64,000 bases of DNA from Shewanella ulleungensis (GTDB lineage Bacteria > Pseudomonadota > Gammaproteobacteria > Enterobacterales > Shewanellaceae), in contig NZ_BMQW01000002.1 of assembly GCF_014648315.1 (NCBI RefSeq), positions 496,001-560,000 on the forward strand, read 5' to 3'. Positions within the stretch are counted from its first letter, which is position 1, and each line of letters begins with the position of its first letter. A program made the translations under genes and the position numbers. The notes under the pieces were generated by a model. That model saw only the letters and a list, made by a program, of their open reading frames with translations. It did no database searches and was not told the DNA's origin. Below, one piece after another: positions 40,115 through 49,382 of this stretch.

Positions 40115-42697
40115 CTAACGTGCTAAACGTTTTAATTCATACAATAAATCGAGTGCTTGTTTCGGCGTGAAATCATCCGGATTTATTTGAGCTAGCTTAT
40201 CCATAGCTGGTGAAGACTCCGGCTCTGGCATCGGCGCGAGTAAATTCATGCTTACTTGTGATGGTGTATGTTCCGATACTGCGATATCGCGGTTTTCGAG
40301 TTGATGCAGCTTATGTTTGGCAGCTTTAATTACTTGATTTGGCACACCGGCTAATGCGGCCACTTGCAAACCATAACTTTTACTGGCGGCTCCCTCTTGA
40401 ACGGCATGCATAAATGCAATGGTATCGTCATGTTCAATTGCATCTAAGTGCACATTAACTACGGCAGGCAATAATTCTGGCAGTTGAGTTAGCTCAAAAT
40501 AATGTGTTGCAAACAAGGTTAGGGCACTGACTTGTTTAGCGAGATACTCTGCTGCAGACCATGCTAGCGATAAACCATCATAGGTTGAGGTTCCTCGGCC
40601 AATTTCGTCCATTAATACCAAACTATTGGCTGTAGCATTATGCAAAATATTCGCTGTTTCGGTCATTTCTACCATAAAGGTTGAGCGACCTGAGGCTAAA
40701 TCATCTGACGCACCAATACGAGTAAATATTCGATCGATTTCGCCAATTTGAGCTGAATCTGCAGGAACAAAACAACCAATATGAGCCATTAAAGTGATAA
40801 GTGCTACCTGGCGCATATAAGTTGACTTACCGCCCATGTTTGGGCCAGTTACAATTAACATTTTGCGCTGTGGAGTTAAGCTAACTGGGTTGGCAATAAA
40901 GGCAGATTGACTAACTTGCTCAACCACTGGGTGGCGACCAGCATCAATATGTACCCCAATACCGTCAGTCATTTGTGGACACTGATAATTGAGGGTTTCA
41001 GCTCGCTCTGCAAAGTTACTTAATACATCTAACTGTGCAGCTGCAGTGGCGAAGGTTTGCAGTTCTTGTAATTTAGGTAACAGTAAGTCAAACAGTTGTT
41101 CCCATAATTGTTTTTCAATTGCCAATGCTTTACCTTGGCTTGAAAGTACTTTTTCTTCGTATTCTTTAAGCTCTGGTGTGATATAGCGTTCAGTGCCTTT
41201 TAATGTCTGGCGACGCTGATAGCTTAATGGCACTTTGTCTGCTTGTAAGCGACTTACTTCAATGTAATAGCCATGCACTCGGTTATAGCCCACTTTTAGG
41301 GTGTTAATCCCTGTTTGCTGTTTTTCGCGAGCTTCTAGTTCGACCAAATAATCATTGGCGCCTTCACTCAGCTTACGCCACTCGTCTAACTCAGCATGGT
41401 AACCGCTTTTAATTACGCCACCATCGCGAATTAACATTGGTGGATTATCGACAATAGCGCGTTCAAGCAGATCGTGCTGCTCAGGAAACTCGCCCAATTG
41501 TACCGCTAACGTAGACATTTGCTGTTGCTGACAAACAGACAGTGTTTGTTGAATGGTCGGCAGTAATGCTAACGCTTGCTTTAAACGCGAAAAATCTCGT
41601 GGTCTGGCACTGCGCAAAGCAAGGCGGGCCATAATACGTTCAATATCACCTAAGCTTTTAAGTTGCTCATGTAGAGTTTGGTAAAGGTCTTGTTCAATTA
41701 ATTCATTTACGGCGCCGTGGCGTAATTGAATGGCGGTTCGGTCACGAAGTGGCTCATGGATCCAACGTTGCAACATTCGACTGCCCATTGGCGTGGCAGT
41801 ATTATCAAGTACCCACGCAAGTGTGTTATCGCGGCCGCCAGATAAATTCTGTGTCAATTCCAAGTTACGACGCGTCGCAGCATCTAGAATGATTGATTCT
41901 GATTGATTAAATCGAACAATCGAATTGATATGTGGTAAAGCCATCTTTTGAGTGTCTTTGACATATTGCATTAAGCAGCCTGCGGCTTGTAATGCTAAGC
42001 GTGCATCGCTAATGCCGAAACCATGTAAATCTTTAGTGCCAAATTGATTGAGTAATAAATTGACACAGGTATCGTAATCAAATTCCCATTCTGGACGACG
42101 TCGAATACCTTTCATGTTATTGATTAACAACATGTCAGTAAAATCTTCGCTGTAAAGTAATTCGGCTGGATGAGTGCGCTGTAATTCTGCTTCTAATGCT
42201 TCTCGAGTCGGCAATTCGGCAACAACAAATCGTCCTGAAGAAATGTCGAGAGTTGCATAGCCAAAACCGGTTTTACCTTGATAAAGTGCTGCAAGTAAGT
42301 TGTCTTGTTTCTCTTGTAATAGCGCTTCATCTGTTAATGTGCCAGGAGTAACAATCCGCACCACTTGGCGTTCAACCGGGCCTTTTGATGTCGCAGGATC
42401 GCCAATTTGCTCACAAATGGCCACTGATTGGCCGATCTGTACCAGCTTTGCCAAATAGCCTTCAACCGCATGGTAAGGAATACCCGCCATCGGAATAGGG
42501 TCACCGCCGCTTTTACCGCGAGCGGTTAATGAAATGCCTAATAGTTCTGATGCCTTTTTAGCATCATCATAAAATAACTCGTAAAAATCGCCCATTCGAT
42601 AGAACAGTAACATGTCGGCATGAGCGGCTTTTAAGCTCAAATATTGTCGCATCATTGGGGTATGTTTTTCTAAATCGCTGGTATCAATTACAGTCAT
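40115..42697 (-). CDS. mutS: DNA mismatch repair protein MutS
   Basis: Recognises mismatches and starts methyl-directed repair with MutL. The 860-residue protein has the mismatch-wedging phenylalanine and glutamate in [20 protein letters not shown] (about residue 36), the connector and lever domains, Walker [19 protein letters not shown] (about residues 615-630), then [33 protein letters not shown] and [11 protein letters not shown]. The length is standard. It is divergent from recA with 284 bases between the starts. Confidence 0.98.
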   Translation of the reverse strand: MTVIDTSDLEKHTPMMRQYLSLKAAHADMLLFYRMGDFYELFYDDAKKASELLGISLTARGKSGGDPIPMAGIPYHAVEGYLAKLVQIGQSVAICEQIGDPATSKGPVERQVVRIVTPGTLTDEALLQEKQDNLLAALYQGKTGFGYATLDISSGRFVVAELPTREALEAELQRTHPAELLYSEDFTDMLLINNMKGIRRRPEWEFDYDTCVNLLLNQFGTKDLHGFGISDARLALQAAGCLMQYVKDTQKMALPHINSIVRFNQSESIILDAATRRNLELTQNLSGGRDNTLAWVLDNTATPMGSRMLQRWIHEPLRDRTAIQLRHGAVNELIEQDLYQTLHEQLKSLGDIERIMARLALRSARPRDFSRLKQALALLPTIQQTLSVCQQQQMSTLAVQLGEFPEQHDLLERAIVDNPPMLIRDGGVIKSGYHAELDEWRKLSEGANDYLVELEAREKQQTGINTLKVGYNRVHGYYIEVSRLQADKVPLSYQRRQTLKGTERYITPELKEYEEKVLSSQGKALAIEKQLWEQLFDLLLPKLQELQTFATAAAQLDVLSNFAERAETLNYQCPQMTDGIGVHIDAGRHPVVEQVSQSAFIANPVSLTPQRKMLIVTGPNMGGKSTYMRQVALITLMAHIGCFVPADSAQIGEIDRIFTRIGASDDLASGRSTFMVEMTETANILHNATANSLVLMDEIGRGTSTYDGLSLAWSAAEYLAKQVSALTLFATHYFELTQLPELLPAVVNVHLDAIEHDDTIAFMHAVQEGAASKSYGLQVAALAGVPNQVIKAAKHKLHQLENRDIAVSEHTPSQVSMNLLAPMPEPESSPAMDKLAQINPDDFTPKQALDLLYELKRLAR

Positions 42698-42864
42698 TTT
42701 GGACTCTTCACTCTATCAATCTTGGGGCATGAAACTTTATGTCGCTAATCTTAGCAATTTTTATCTTCGGGGTATAAATCAATTCACAATAAAAATGCTT
42801 GCTGGATAAAATATTGATGTAAAAAGGCAATTGGGTCAGGAATAAAAAAAATTACGATCAACAC

Positions 42865-42892
42865 TTGATACTGTATGACTATACAGTATACT
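42865..42892 (+). promoter_or_regulatory. recA promoter
   Basis: -35 TTGATA (42865-42870) and -10 TATACT (42887-42892) have a 16-base spacer that consists exactly of the LexA operator. The arrangement is the same as in E. coli recA. Confidence 0.9.
42871..42886. promoter_or_regulatory. LexA operator of recA
   Basis: CTGTATGACTATACAG is a full match to CTGT-N8-ACAG and sits between the recA -35 and -10 boxes, so LexA blocks the promoter until DNA damage. Confidence 0.92.
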
Positions 42893-42981
42893 GATGGACA
42901 TATTGAAATGAGTTACCACATTTCACCTAAATAAAAATTGCATTTTACTAAACGTATTTAATGCCTTAAGAGGGTTTTATA

Positions 42982-43845
42982 ATGAAGGTTGATCCAAACA
43001 AAGAGAAAGCACTTGCCGCTGTTTTAAGCCAGATTGAAAAGCAATTTGGTAAAGGCTCAATTATGAAATTGGGCGAAGACCGCACAATGGATGTTGAAAC
43101 TATCTCTACCGGCTCACTTTCATTGGATATCGCTTTGGGTGCTGGTGGTTTACCAATGGGCCGTATCGTTGAAATTTACGGACCTGAGTCATCAGGTAAA
43201 ACAACATTAACGCTTGAAGTCATTGCAGCGGCTCAACGTCAAGGTAAAACCTGTGCGTTTATTGATGCAGAGCACGCGTTAGACCCTATTTATGCTAAAA
43301 AACTTGGCGTAGATATTGATAACTTATTGTGTTCTCAGCCCGATACTGGTGAACAAGCACTTGAGATTTGTGATGCCTTAACTCGCTCTGGTGCTGTTGA
43401 TGTAATTATTGTTGACTCGGTAGCTGCACTAACACCAAAAGCTGAAATTTTAGATATTCGTCGTACTGGTGCTGTAAAAGACGGTGATGAAGTTGTCGGT
43501 AACGAAACGCGCGTTAAAGTCGTTAAAAACAAAATTGCAGCTCCTTTTAAACAAGCTGAATTCCAAATCCTTTATGGTCAAGGTATTAACCGCACTGGCG
43601 AATTAGTTGATTTAGGTGTACTTCACAAAATAGTCGACAAAGCTGGTGCTTGGTATAGCTACAAAGGTGAAAAGATTGGTCAAGGCCGTGCAAACGCGGG
43701 TAAATTCTTAACAGAAAACCCAGCTATTGCTGCCGAGATTGATACTACTTTACGCTCAATGTTACTTGCAAGCGGTACAGGTAGTGCATCAAGTGCTGAC
43801 GACGGTGATGAAAACATTGATTTAGAAACTGGCGAAGTATTTTAA
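42982..43845 (+). CDS. recA: RecA with a 67-residue internal deletion (loops L1 and L2 missing)
   Basis: The recombinase and SOS co-protease gene, but only 287 codons long instead of about 354. Residues 1-156 follow E. coli RecA without gaps: GPESSGKT Walker A at 67-74, VIIVDS near 142-147 and ALTPKAEI to 156. The next residues, [10 protein letters not shown], correspond to E. coli residue 224 (Met = 1) onward, and the rest runs normally to DLETGEVF. The 67 missing residues contain DNA-binding loop L1, the strand with the sensor glutamine (FINQI), loop L2 and the subunit-signalling phenylalanine. The join is in frame between 43449 and 43450, with no stop or frameshift. Such a protein should not form active filaments. 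The promoter, operator and terminator are intact. This is either a real defect or an assembly error. Confidence 0.93.
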   Translation: MKVDPNKEKALAAVLSQIEKQFGKGSIMKLGEDRTMDVETISTGSLSLDIALGAGGLPMGRIVEIYGPESSGKTTLTLEVIAAAQRQGKTCAFIDAEHALDPIYAKKLGVDIDNLLCSQPDTGEQALEICDALTRSGAVDVIIVDSVAALTPKAEILDIRRTGAVKDGDEVVGNETRVKVVKNKIAAPFKQAEFQILYGQGINRTGELVDLGVLHKIVDKAGAWYSYKGEKIGQGRANAGKFLTENPAIAAEIDTTLRSMLLASGTGSASSADDGDENIDLETGEVF

Positions 43846-44319
43846 TTAAGTCTTTGTAATATTGTATATTTGTACAAGTTAAATCATCATCGCGATGCAC
43901 ATTATATTGTGCATCGCGATTTTTTATGAATAACGTGTTAAATATACACCTGCTCCGTTATCTCTATTTAAAGCTTATTTATCTAATGCCTTTGTGTCTT
44001 AAAATCCTATTTAAATGGTTTCTCATTCAAATTTTTACGCGCTCTTGGCGTGACTCATCTAAACACTCTTAAGCGTTATATTTAATCTTAGTTAATCTTG
44101 GGCTTAAATAAAAAAATCTAATAAAGCACTTAATTGTGATACACATTTCATCTGTTGAGAATGGGTGTTAAAAGTGTCGTTCATTCATCGTTTTTTGCTC
44201 AGATGATAATCGGTTCACTCGTCTCGCTTCTTGCGTTAAATTCAGTATATAATGCCTACATTTACTGGCTTGCATGTCAAGCTGGTTTCTTTTGTATTCT
44301 TCTATTTCAGGGCCATTTC
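43846..44319. other. recA-alaS intergenic region; recX not found
   Basis: Contains the recA terminator (43889-43920) and a TATAAT hexamer (44248-44253) that may belong to the alaS promoter, although no good -35 pairs with it. The recX gene that often follows recA is absent; no remnant of RecX is recognisable. The alaS frame is open back to 44155, but that part has no family likeness. Confidence 0.6.
43889..43920 (+). terminator. Intrinsic terminator of recA
   Basis: A 12-bp perfect stem (ATCGCGATGCAC / GTGCATCGCGAT) with an 8-base AT loop and a TTTTT tail, 44 bases past the recA stop. Confidence 0.9.
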
Positions 44320-46944
44320 ATGTTTCAGACTACAGCAGAGTTAAGAAGTGCTTTTTTAAAGTATTTTGAAGATAACGGACATCAGGTTGTTGATAGCAGC
44401 TCACTCGTTCCCACAAACGACCCAACACTGTTATTTACCAATGCGGGTATGAATCAGTTTAAAGATGTGTTCCTAGGCATGGACAAGCGCAGCTATACAC
44501 GTGCTACATCTTCACAACGTTGTGTCCGTGCAGGCGGTAAACACAACGATTTAGACAACGTAGGCTATACCGCACGTCATCACACTTTTTTTGAGATGCT
44601 TGGTAATTTTAGTTTTGGTGATTACTTTAAAGAAGAGGCAATTCGTTTTGCTTGGACATTTTTAACAGAAACCTTAAAGCTGCCTAAAGAGCGTTTGTGC
44701 GTCACGATTTATGAAACCGACGATGAAGCTTATGACATATGGACGCAAAAAATTGGTGTACCAGCTGAAAGTATGATCCGTATCGGTGACAACAAAGGCG
44801 CAGCTTTTGCTTCAGATAACTTCTGGCAAATGGGTGATACAGGTCCTTGTGGTCCATGCAGCGAGATTTTCTATGATCATGGCGATCATATCTGGGGTGG
44901 TCGTCCTGGTTCACCAGAAGAAGATGGCGATCGCTTTATCGAAATATGGAACATTGTATTTATGCAATATAACCGTCAAGCAGACGGTGAGATGTTGCCA
45001 TTACCTAAACCTTCGGTTGATACCGGGATGGGGATTGAGCGTATTGCTGCCATTATGCAAGGTGTTCATTCAAACTACGAAATCGACATCTTTAAACAAT
45101 TAATAGCTAAAGCTGCTGAGATTATTGGTGTATCTGATTTAGAAAATAAATCACTACGTGTTATTGCTGACCATATTCGTTCGTGCGCATTTTTAGTTGC
45201 AGATGGCGTCATGCCATCAAATGAAGGCCGTGGTTACGTGCTGCGCCGTATTATTCGTCGCGCGGTTCGTCATGGTAACAAGTTAGGGGCAAATGAAGCC
45301 TTTTTCTACAAATTAGTGCCGACATTGATTAGCGTTATGGGCGAGGCGGCAAATGGCTTAAAAGCCATGCAGGCGATAGTTGAAAAAGCATTAAAAGCTG
45401 AAGAAGAGCAGTTTGCACGTACCCTTGAGCGTGGCTTAGTGATTTTAGATAGCGCGTTAAATGCCCTCAAAGGTGACACTTTAGATGGTGAAACTGTCTT
45501 TAAACTTTATGACACCTACGGCTTCCCTGTCGACTTAACTGCTGATGTATGCCGTGAACGTGACATAAACGTAGATGAAGCCGGCTTTGAAGTGGCAATG
45601 TCAGAGCAAAGAAGTCGTGCTCAGGCTGCGGGTAACTTTGGTGCGGACTACAATAGTAATTTAATCATTGATGCTGAAACTGCTTTCTGTGGTTACACCG
45701 AGTTAACGGGTGAGTCAACGGTTACGGGTTTATATGTTGATGGTAAAGCCGTTGAACAAGTAGTTGCTGGTCAAGACGCTATTATTGTATTGGCTAATAC
45801 ACCATTTTATGCTGAATCGGGCGGGCAGGTGGGTGACAAAGGTCAGCTGACTGCACAAGGTATTGAGTTTACGGTTACCGATACTCAGAAATTTGGTCCA
45901 GCGACAGGTCATCAAGGGCAATTAGCTCAAGGTCAATTAGTCGTAGGGCAAACGTTATCTGCACAAGTAGACAAAAAATTACGTCACCGCACTCAATTAA
46001 ATCACTCTGTGACTCACTTGTTGCATGCTGCATTACGTCAAGTATTAGGCACGCATGTTACACAGAAAGGTTCGTTAGTTAATCCAGAACGTTTACGTTT
46101 CGACTTTTCACATTTTGAGGCCGTGAAACCGTCAGAATTAAAAGCTGTTGAAGAGTTGGTTAATACCCAAATTCGTCGTAATCATCAACTAAAAACGGCT
46201 GAAATGGCCATTGATGAAGCCAAAGAAAAAGGCGCTATGGCGTTATTTGGTGAAAAGTACGATGACCAAGTGCGCGTAGTGACTATGGGCGACTTCTCTA
46301 TCGAGCTGTGTGGCGGAACTCACGTAGGGCGTACTGGTGATATTGGTTTATTTAAAATCACTTCAGAAGGTGGTATTGCGGCGGGTGTACGTCGTATTGA
46401 AGCGGTAACAGGCACAGCTGCTATGAGCTATGTGGCAGAGCAGCAGGCGATGCTAGATGAAGCAGCGCAGTTACTAAAATCCGACAATGCATCTGTTGTG
46501 GCTAAACTTAAAGCACAATTAGATAAAGTGAAGCAACTTGAAAAAGAGTTATCGCAACTTAAAGATAAGTTAGCTGCAGCAGCAAGCGCTGATATGGCGG
46601 GCGATGCTAAAGATATTAATGGCGTTAAAGTACTTGTTAAGATGATGGACGGTGTTGATCCTGGTTCATTGCGTGGTTTACAGGATGAATTAAAGCAAAA
46701 GCTTAAATCAGCCATTATTGTTCTTGGCACCGCAAAAGATGGCAAAGTTAACCTAATTGCTGGTGTCAGCAATGACTTAACTAAGCAAGTTAAAGCAGGC
46801 GAGTTGGTCGCTATGGTCGCTCAACAAGTTGGTGGCAAAGGCGGTGGACGCCCTGATATGGCTCAAGCCGGTGGCACACAACCTGAAAATTTAGCAGCTG
46901 CATTAGCATCTGTTGAACCTTGGATTACTGAGCGTTTGAGCTAA
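44320..46944 (+). CDS. alaS: Alanyl-tRNA synthetase
   Basis: Charges tRNA-Ala. The 874-residue protein starts [20 protein letters not shown]. The class II catalytic core has [20 protein letters not shown] and [17 protein letters not shown]. The editing domain carries [14 protein letters not shown] and the [15 protein letters not shown] zinc/editing motif. The C-terminal part has a coiled coil and [15 protein letters not shown]. The frame is open 55 codons further upstream, but only the ATG at 44320 gives the normal N-terminus; CAGGG precedes it by 8 bases. Confidence 0.97.
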   Translation: MFQTTAELRSAFLKYFEDNGHQVVDSSSLVPTNDPTLLFTNAGMNQFKDVFLGMDKRSYTRATSSQRCVRAGGKHNDLDNVGYTARHHTFFEMLGNFSFGDYFKEEAIRFAWTFLTETLKLPKERLCVTIYETDDEAYDIWTQKIGVPAESMIRIGDNKGAAFASDNFWQMGDTGPCGPCSEIFYDHGDHIWGGRPGSPEEDGDRFIEIWNIVFMQYNRQADGEMLPLPKPSVDTGMGIERIAAIMQGVHSNYEIDIFKQLIAKAAEIIGVSDLENKSLRVIADHIRSCAFLVADGVMPSNEGRGYVLRRIIRRAVRHGNKLGANEAFFYKLVPTLISVMGEAANGLKAMQAIVEKALKAEEEQFARTLERGLVILDSALNALKGDTLDGETVFKLYDTYGFPVDLTADVCRERDINVDEAGFEVAMSEQRSRAQAAGNFGADYNSNLIIDAETAFCGYTELTGESTVTGLYVDGKAVEQVVAGQDAIIVLANTPFYAESGGQVGDKGQLTAQGIEFTVTDTQKFGPATGHQGQLAQGQLVVGQTLSAQVDKKLRHRTQLNHSVTHLLHAALRQVLGTHVTQKGSLVNPERLRFDFSHFEAVKPSELKAVEELVNTQIRRNHQLKTAEMAIDEAKEKGAMALFGEKYDDQVRVVTMGDFSIELCGGTHVGRTGDIGLFKITSEGGIAAGVRRIEAVTGTAAMSYVAEQQAMLDEAAQLLKSDNASVVAKLKAQLDKVKQLEKELSQLKDKLAAAASADMAGDAKDINGVKVLVKMMDGVDPGSLRGLQDELKQKLKSAIIVLGTAKDGKVNLIAGVSNDLTKQVKAGELVAMVAQQVGGKGGGRPDMAQAGGTQPENLAAALASVEPWITERLS

Positions 46945-47393
46945 CATTTAGTCAAAATAGTGCATTAATTGGCACTTAAGACATAAAGTCTAAGATATTC
47001 AACTTTATAACTTGAGTGCCATCAGTAGATTTGGCATAGTGAAGTAACTCGCTAACAGTAGAAAGCGTTTAAATGGATTGCTAGGGTAATAATTTGTGAT
47101 TGTAACAAGTGCGCGTGCACAAGGTCATTAATGGTTTTAATCCTGTCGTTTTGTTATTGGTTTTGCTGTTTAGATTTATTTAACACCGTGGTGAGTACAA
47201 ATATGATGAATTTGGGCTTGTTACGTATAGATAGTTGATATTTTCGTCAGACTTTAAAATTTCCGAATAGATAATGCTTTATAAACCGACGTATTTATAA
47301 ATAGATACTATGATTTTATGTAAAGCAAACCTTATAATAAACGCATATTACGGACAAAGCGTGTTATGCAGCTTGAACTAAAGGAGCAATCGA
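46945..47393. other. alaS-csrA intergenic region; no gene found
   Basis: An AT-rich 449-base stretch with no convincing ORF and no strong terminator after alaS. A TATAAT hexamer at 47333-47338, 56 bases before csrA, may be a csrA -10 box. In related genomes an aspartokinase gene (lysC) often lies here; nothing resembling it is visible. Confidence 0.55.
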
Positions 47394-47591
47394 ATGCTAA
47401 TTTTGACTCGTCGTGTAGGCGAAACATTAATGATTGGTGATGAAGTCACCGTTACTGTTTTAGGTGTTAAAGGTAATCAGGTACGTATTGGTGTAAATGC
47501 ACCGAAAGAAGTCTCTGTTCACCGTGAAGAGATCTACCAACGTATTCAATCTGAGAAATCGGGTACGCCACCAGAAGGTGGTAATTACTAA
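47394..47591 (+). CDS. csrA: Carbon storage regulator CsrA
   Basis: A small dimeric RNA-binding protein that represses or stabilises mRNAs at GGA sites and is antagonised by BarA/UvrY-driven small RNAs. The 65 residues start [20 protein letters not shown] and contain the RNA-contacting [24 protein letters not shown] lies 6 bases before the ATG and may itself be a CsrA target for autoregulation. It is followed by a terminator and then the tRNA array. Confidence 0.98.
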   Translation: MLILTRRVGETLMIGDEVTVTVLGVKGNQVRIGVNAPKEVSVHREEIYQRIQSEKSGTPPEGGNY

Positions 47592-47619
47592 TTTCGGCTG
47601 TTTTGTCCGATAAAAAATT

Positions 47620-47640
47620 AAGTCAGCAGTATGCTGGCTT
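47620..47640 (+). terminator. Intrinsic terminator of csrA
   Basis: A 9-bp stem with one G-U pair (AAGTCAGCA / TGCTGGCTT), a GTA loop and a TTTTTGTTTT tail, 28 bases past the csrA stop. Confidence 0.8.
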
Positions 47641-47810
47641 TTTTGTTTTCTGAGTAAATGAGCATTTTTGAGTAGCATAAAAAAGTCTTTGAAAATCATT
47701 TTTTAAAGTAATATTCGTAAAAATGAATACTGTTTTCATGACTATTTGAAGCTATTATCCCCAATGTGATTAAAAACAGTCCAAATGAAGATAGGATTCC
47801 TAAAAAGGGT

Positions 47811-47838
47811 TTGACTTATTTTCGTCAAACAGTAATAT
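47811..47838 (+). promoter_or_regulatory. Promoter of the tRNA array
   Basis: TTGACT (47811-47816) and TAATAT (47833-47838), 16 bases apart, lie directly before the first tRNA. The GC-rich GTGCGCC after the -10 box is a discriminator typical of stringently controlled stable-RNA promoters, relevant given relA in this window. Confidence 0.7.
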
Positions 47839-47853
47839 GTGCGCCAAGAAAAC

Positions 47854-47945
47854 GGAGAGGTGGCCGAGTGGCCGAAGGCGCTCCCCTGCTAAGGGAGTAT
47901 GGGCTTTAAATCCCATCGAGGGTTCGAATCCCTCCTTCTCCGCCA
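47854..47945 (+). tRNA. tRNA-Ser (anticodon GCT)
   Basis: A 92-base class II tRNA with acceptor GGAGAGG / CTTCTCC, anticodon loop CTGCTAA, a long variable arm (GTATGGGCTTTAAATCCCAT), T-loop GGTTCGAATCC, discriminator G and an encoded CCA. First of six tRNAs in one array. Confidence 0.95.
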
Positions 47946-47968
47946 TTTCTTAAAATAGTAAAATCGAT

Positions 47969-48045
47969 GCGGATGTAGCTCAGCTGGATAGAGTACCTGG
48001 CTACGAACCAGGCGGTCGGAGGTTCGAATCCTCCCATCCGCACCA
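47969..48045 (+). tRNA. tRNA-Arg (anticodon ACG), acceptor-stem variant
   Basis: A 77-base tRNA with encoded CCA and anticodon loop CTACGAA. The acceptor stem is GCGGATG / CATCCGC, differing from the other three copies at two base pairs, both compensated. The A34 is expected to be edited to inosine by TadA. Confidence 0.95.
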
Positions 48046-48072
48046 TTTACTATTTAACTGTAAACCATGAAT

Positions 48073-48149
48073 GCGCGTGTAGCTCAGCTGGATAGAGTAC
48101 CTGGCTACGAACCAGGCGGTCGGAGGTTCGAATCCTCCCACGCGCACCA
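48073..48149 (+). tRNA. tRNA-Arg (anticodon ACG), copy 2
   Basis: 77 bases, acceptor GCGCGTG / CACGCGC, anticodon loop CTACGAA, CCA encoded. The body is identical to copies 3 and 4. Confidence 0.95.
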
Positions 48150-48176
48150 TTCATGATGTAATAAAACCCAAATTTC

Positions 48177-48253
48177 GCGCGTGTAGCTCAGCTGGATAGA
48201 GTACCTGGCTACGAACCAGGCGGTCGGAGGTTCGAATCCTCCCACGCGCACCA
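48177..48253 (+). tRNA. tRNA-Arg (anticodon ACG), copy 3
   Basis: 77 bases, same sequence as copy 2, separated from it by a 27-base spacer that is not repeated. Confidence 0.95.
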
Positions 48254-48260
48254 TTTTTGC

Positions 48261-48352
48261 GGAGAGGTGGCCGAGTGGCCGAAGGCGCTCCCCTGCTAAG
48301 GGAGTATGGGCTTTAAATCCCATCGAGGGTTCGAATCCCTCCTTCTCCGCCA
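48261..48352 (+). tRNA. tRNA-Ser (anticodon GCT), copy 2
   Basis: A 92-base class II tRNA, identical to the first tRNA-Ser of the array, only 7 bases after tRNA-Arg copy 3. CCA is encoded. Confidence 0.95.
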
Positions 48353-48412
48353 TTTATTGTTTAGCGGCTATAATTGCTGTATTAATAATAAGTGGCATGT
48401 AGTACCCATTTT

Positions 48413-48489
48413 GCGCGTGTAGCTCAGCTGGATAGAGTACCTGGCTACGAACCAGGCGGTCGGAGGTTCGAATCCTCCCACGCGCACCA
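48413..48489 (+). tRNA. tRNA-Arg (anticodon ACG), copy 4
   Basis: 77 bases, same sequence as copies 2 and 3. Last of the array, ending 4 bases before the terminator stem. Confidence 0.95.
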
Positions 48490-48493
48490 TATT

Positions 48494-48525
48494 AAAAACG
48501 CTCTGTATTGATACAGAGCGTTTTT
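48494..48525 (+). terminator. Intrinsic terminator of the tRNA array
   Basis: A 15-bp perfect stem (AAAAACGCTCTGTAT / ATACAGAGCGTTTTT) with further T residues after it. Confidence 0.9.
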
Positions 48526-49126
48526 TTATGCCTAATTTCCAGTAACAGTAATTATCTTTACCCCTTTCTTCTACCCATTTGAACTATCAACTTAGTGATT
48601 TAGTTTTATTCGATGATATATTGCTTGTCGAATTACATTTTTATTCATTTTAGTTGCTTAAATTCATCAATTTTATTCGCTAGCTTAAACATGTTTCACT
48701 ATTTTTGCATATTGCTTGATAGTTAATATTGACGATTTTGCTATTTATAGGTCGAAATTCGTTAAATAATTATAGAATCATTATTTATTGCTACTTTATT
48801 TTGAATATTCCTAGGTTGCACTATCGTGGAACATTGTTTTTGGTAAGACCAATTTACAAAAAGATAGTAATGTTGACGTATATTGTTTATATTTTGTGAC
48901 AGGATTTTGAGTTTCTGTCGCTTTAATAGTGATGTTTACTCAATGAAACACAGCATTACATCTATATTGAACTGAATATTTATGCTTTCTGAATTAGCAC
49001 TTGTTAATCATTGGCTAAAAATATTGGCTGTAAATCGACTTGCCCATAGTGCACTGATATGGCGCATCGACAGTCTCAACAATTCACGACATAAGATTTA
49101 ATGGTTCGAGAAATAAGCGAGGAAAC
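48526..49126. other. Long AT-rich intergenic region before oadG
   Basis: About 600 bases, strongly AT-rich, with no ORF of note and no clear hairpin. It must contain the promoter of the oad operon, but I could not find a convincing -35/-10 pair or a full CRP/FNR palindrome. Confidence 0.5.
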
Positions 49127-49369
49127 ATGACATCGATATCTGAGCAGTTATCGGATGCGCTGGGCATCATGATAATGGGCATGGGCTTAGTGTTTATATT
49201 TTTAAGTATATTGATAGTGGGTATCGGGATTGTTGCAAAGCTATTTCCTGCGCCAGTGGTAACACCAATACCTGTACCGATAGCACCAAGTGCATCGGCT
49301 CAGGTAACCCTAGATCCTAAGCTGGTAAGCGCTATTACCTCTGCGATACATCAATACCGCGCGAAATAA
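49127..49369 (+). CDS. oadG: Oxaloacetate decarboxylase, gamma subunit
   Basis: The small membrane subunit of the sodium-pumping oxaloacetate decarboxylase; it assembles the complex and binds zinc. Of 80 residues, one transmembrane helix is near 12-38 ([19 protein letters not shown]), followed by a proline-rich linker and a short helical tail. GAGGAAAC precedes the ATG. It is the first gene of oadG-oadA-oadB. Confidence 0.93.
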   Translation: MTSISEQLSDALGIMIMGMGLVFIFLSILIVGIGIVAKLFPAPVVTPIPVPIAPSASAQVTLDPKLVSAITSAIHQYRAK

Positions 49370-49382
49370 ATTTGGAGTCAAT

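Noticed and set aside
43926..44072. A 48-codon hydrophobic ORF right after the recA terminator
   Set aside because: It starts inside the terminator tail, has no ribosome site, and its composition (Leu/Ile/Lys/Tyr-rich) is what AT-rich DNA gives by chance. It shows no RecX features.
44155..44319. N-terminal extension of alaS by 55 residues
   Set aside because: The extension has no family likeness and the usual AlaS start MFQTTAELR with a ribosome site lies at 44320.
48105..48353. An 82-codon minus-strand ORF across the tRNA array
   Set aside because: It is the reverse translation of tRNA genes (repeats such as GGFEPPT and WEDSNLRPPG), a well-known false protein prediction.
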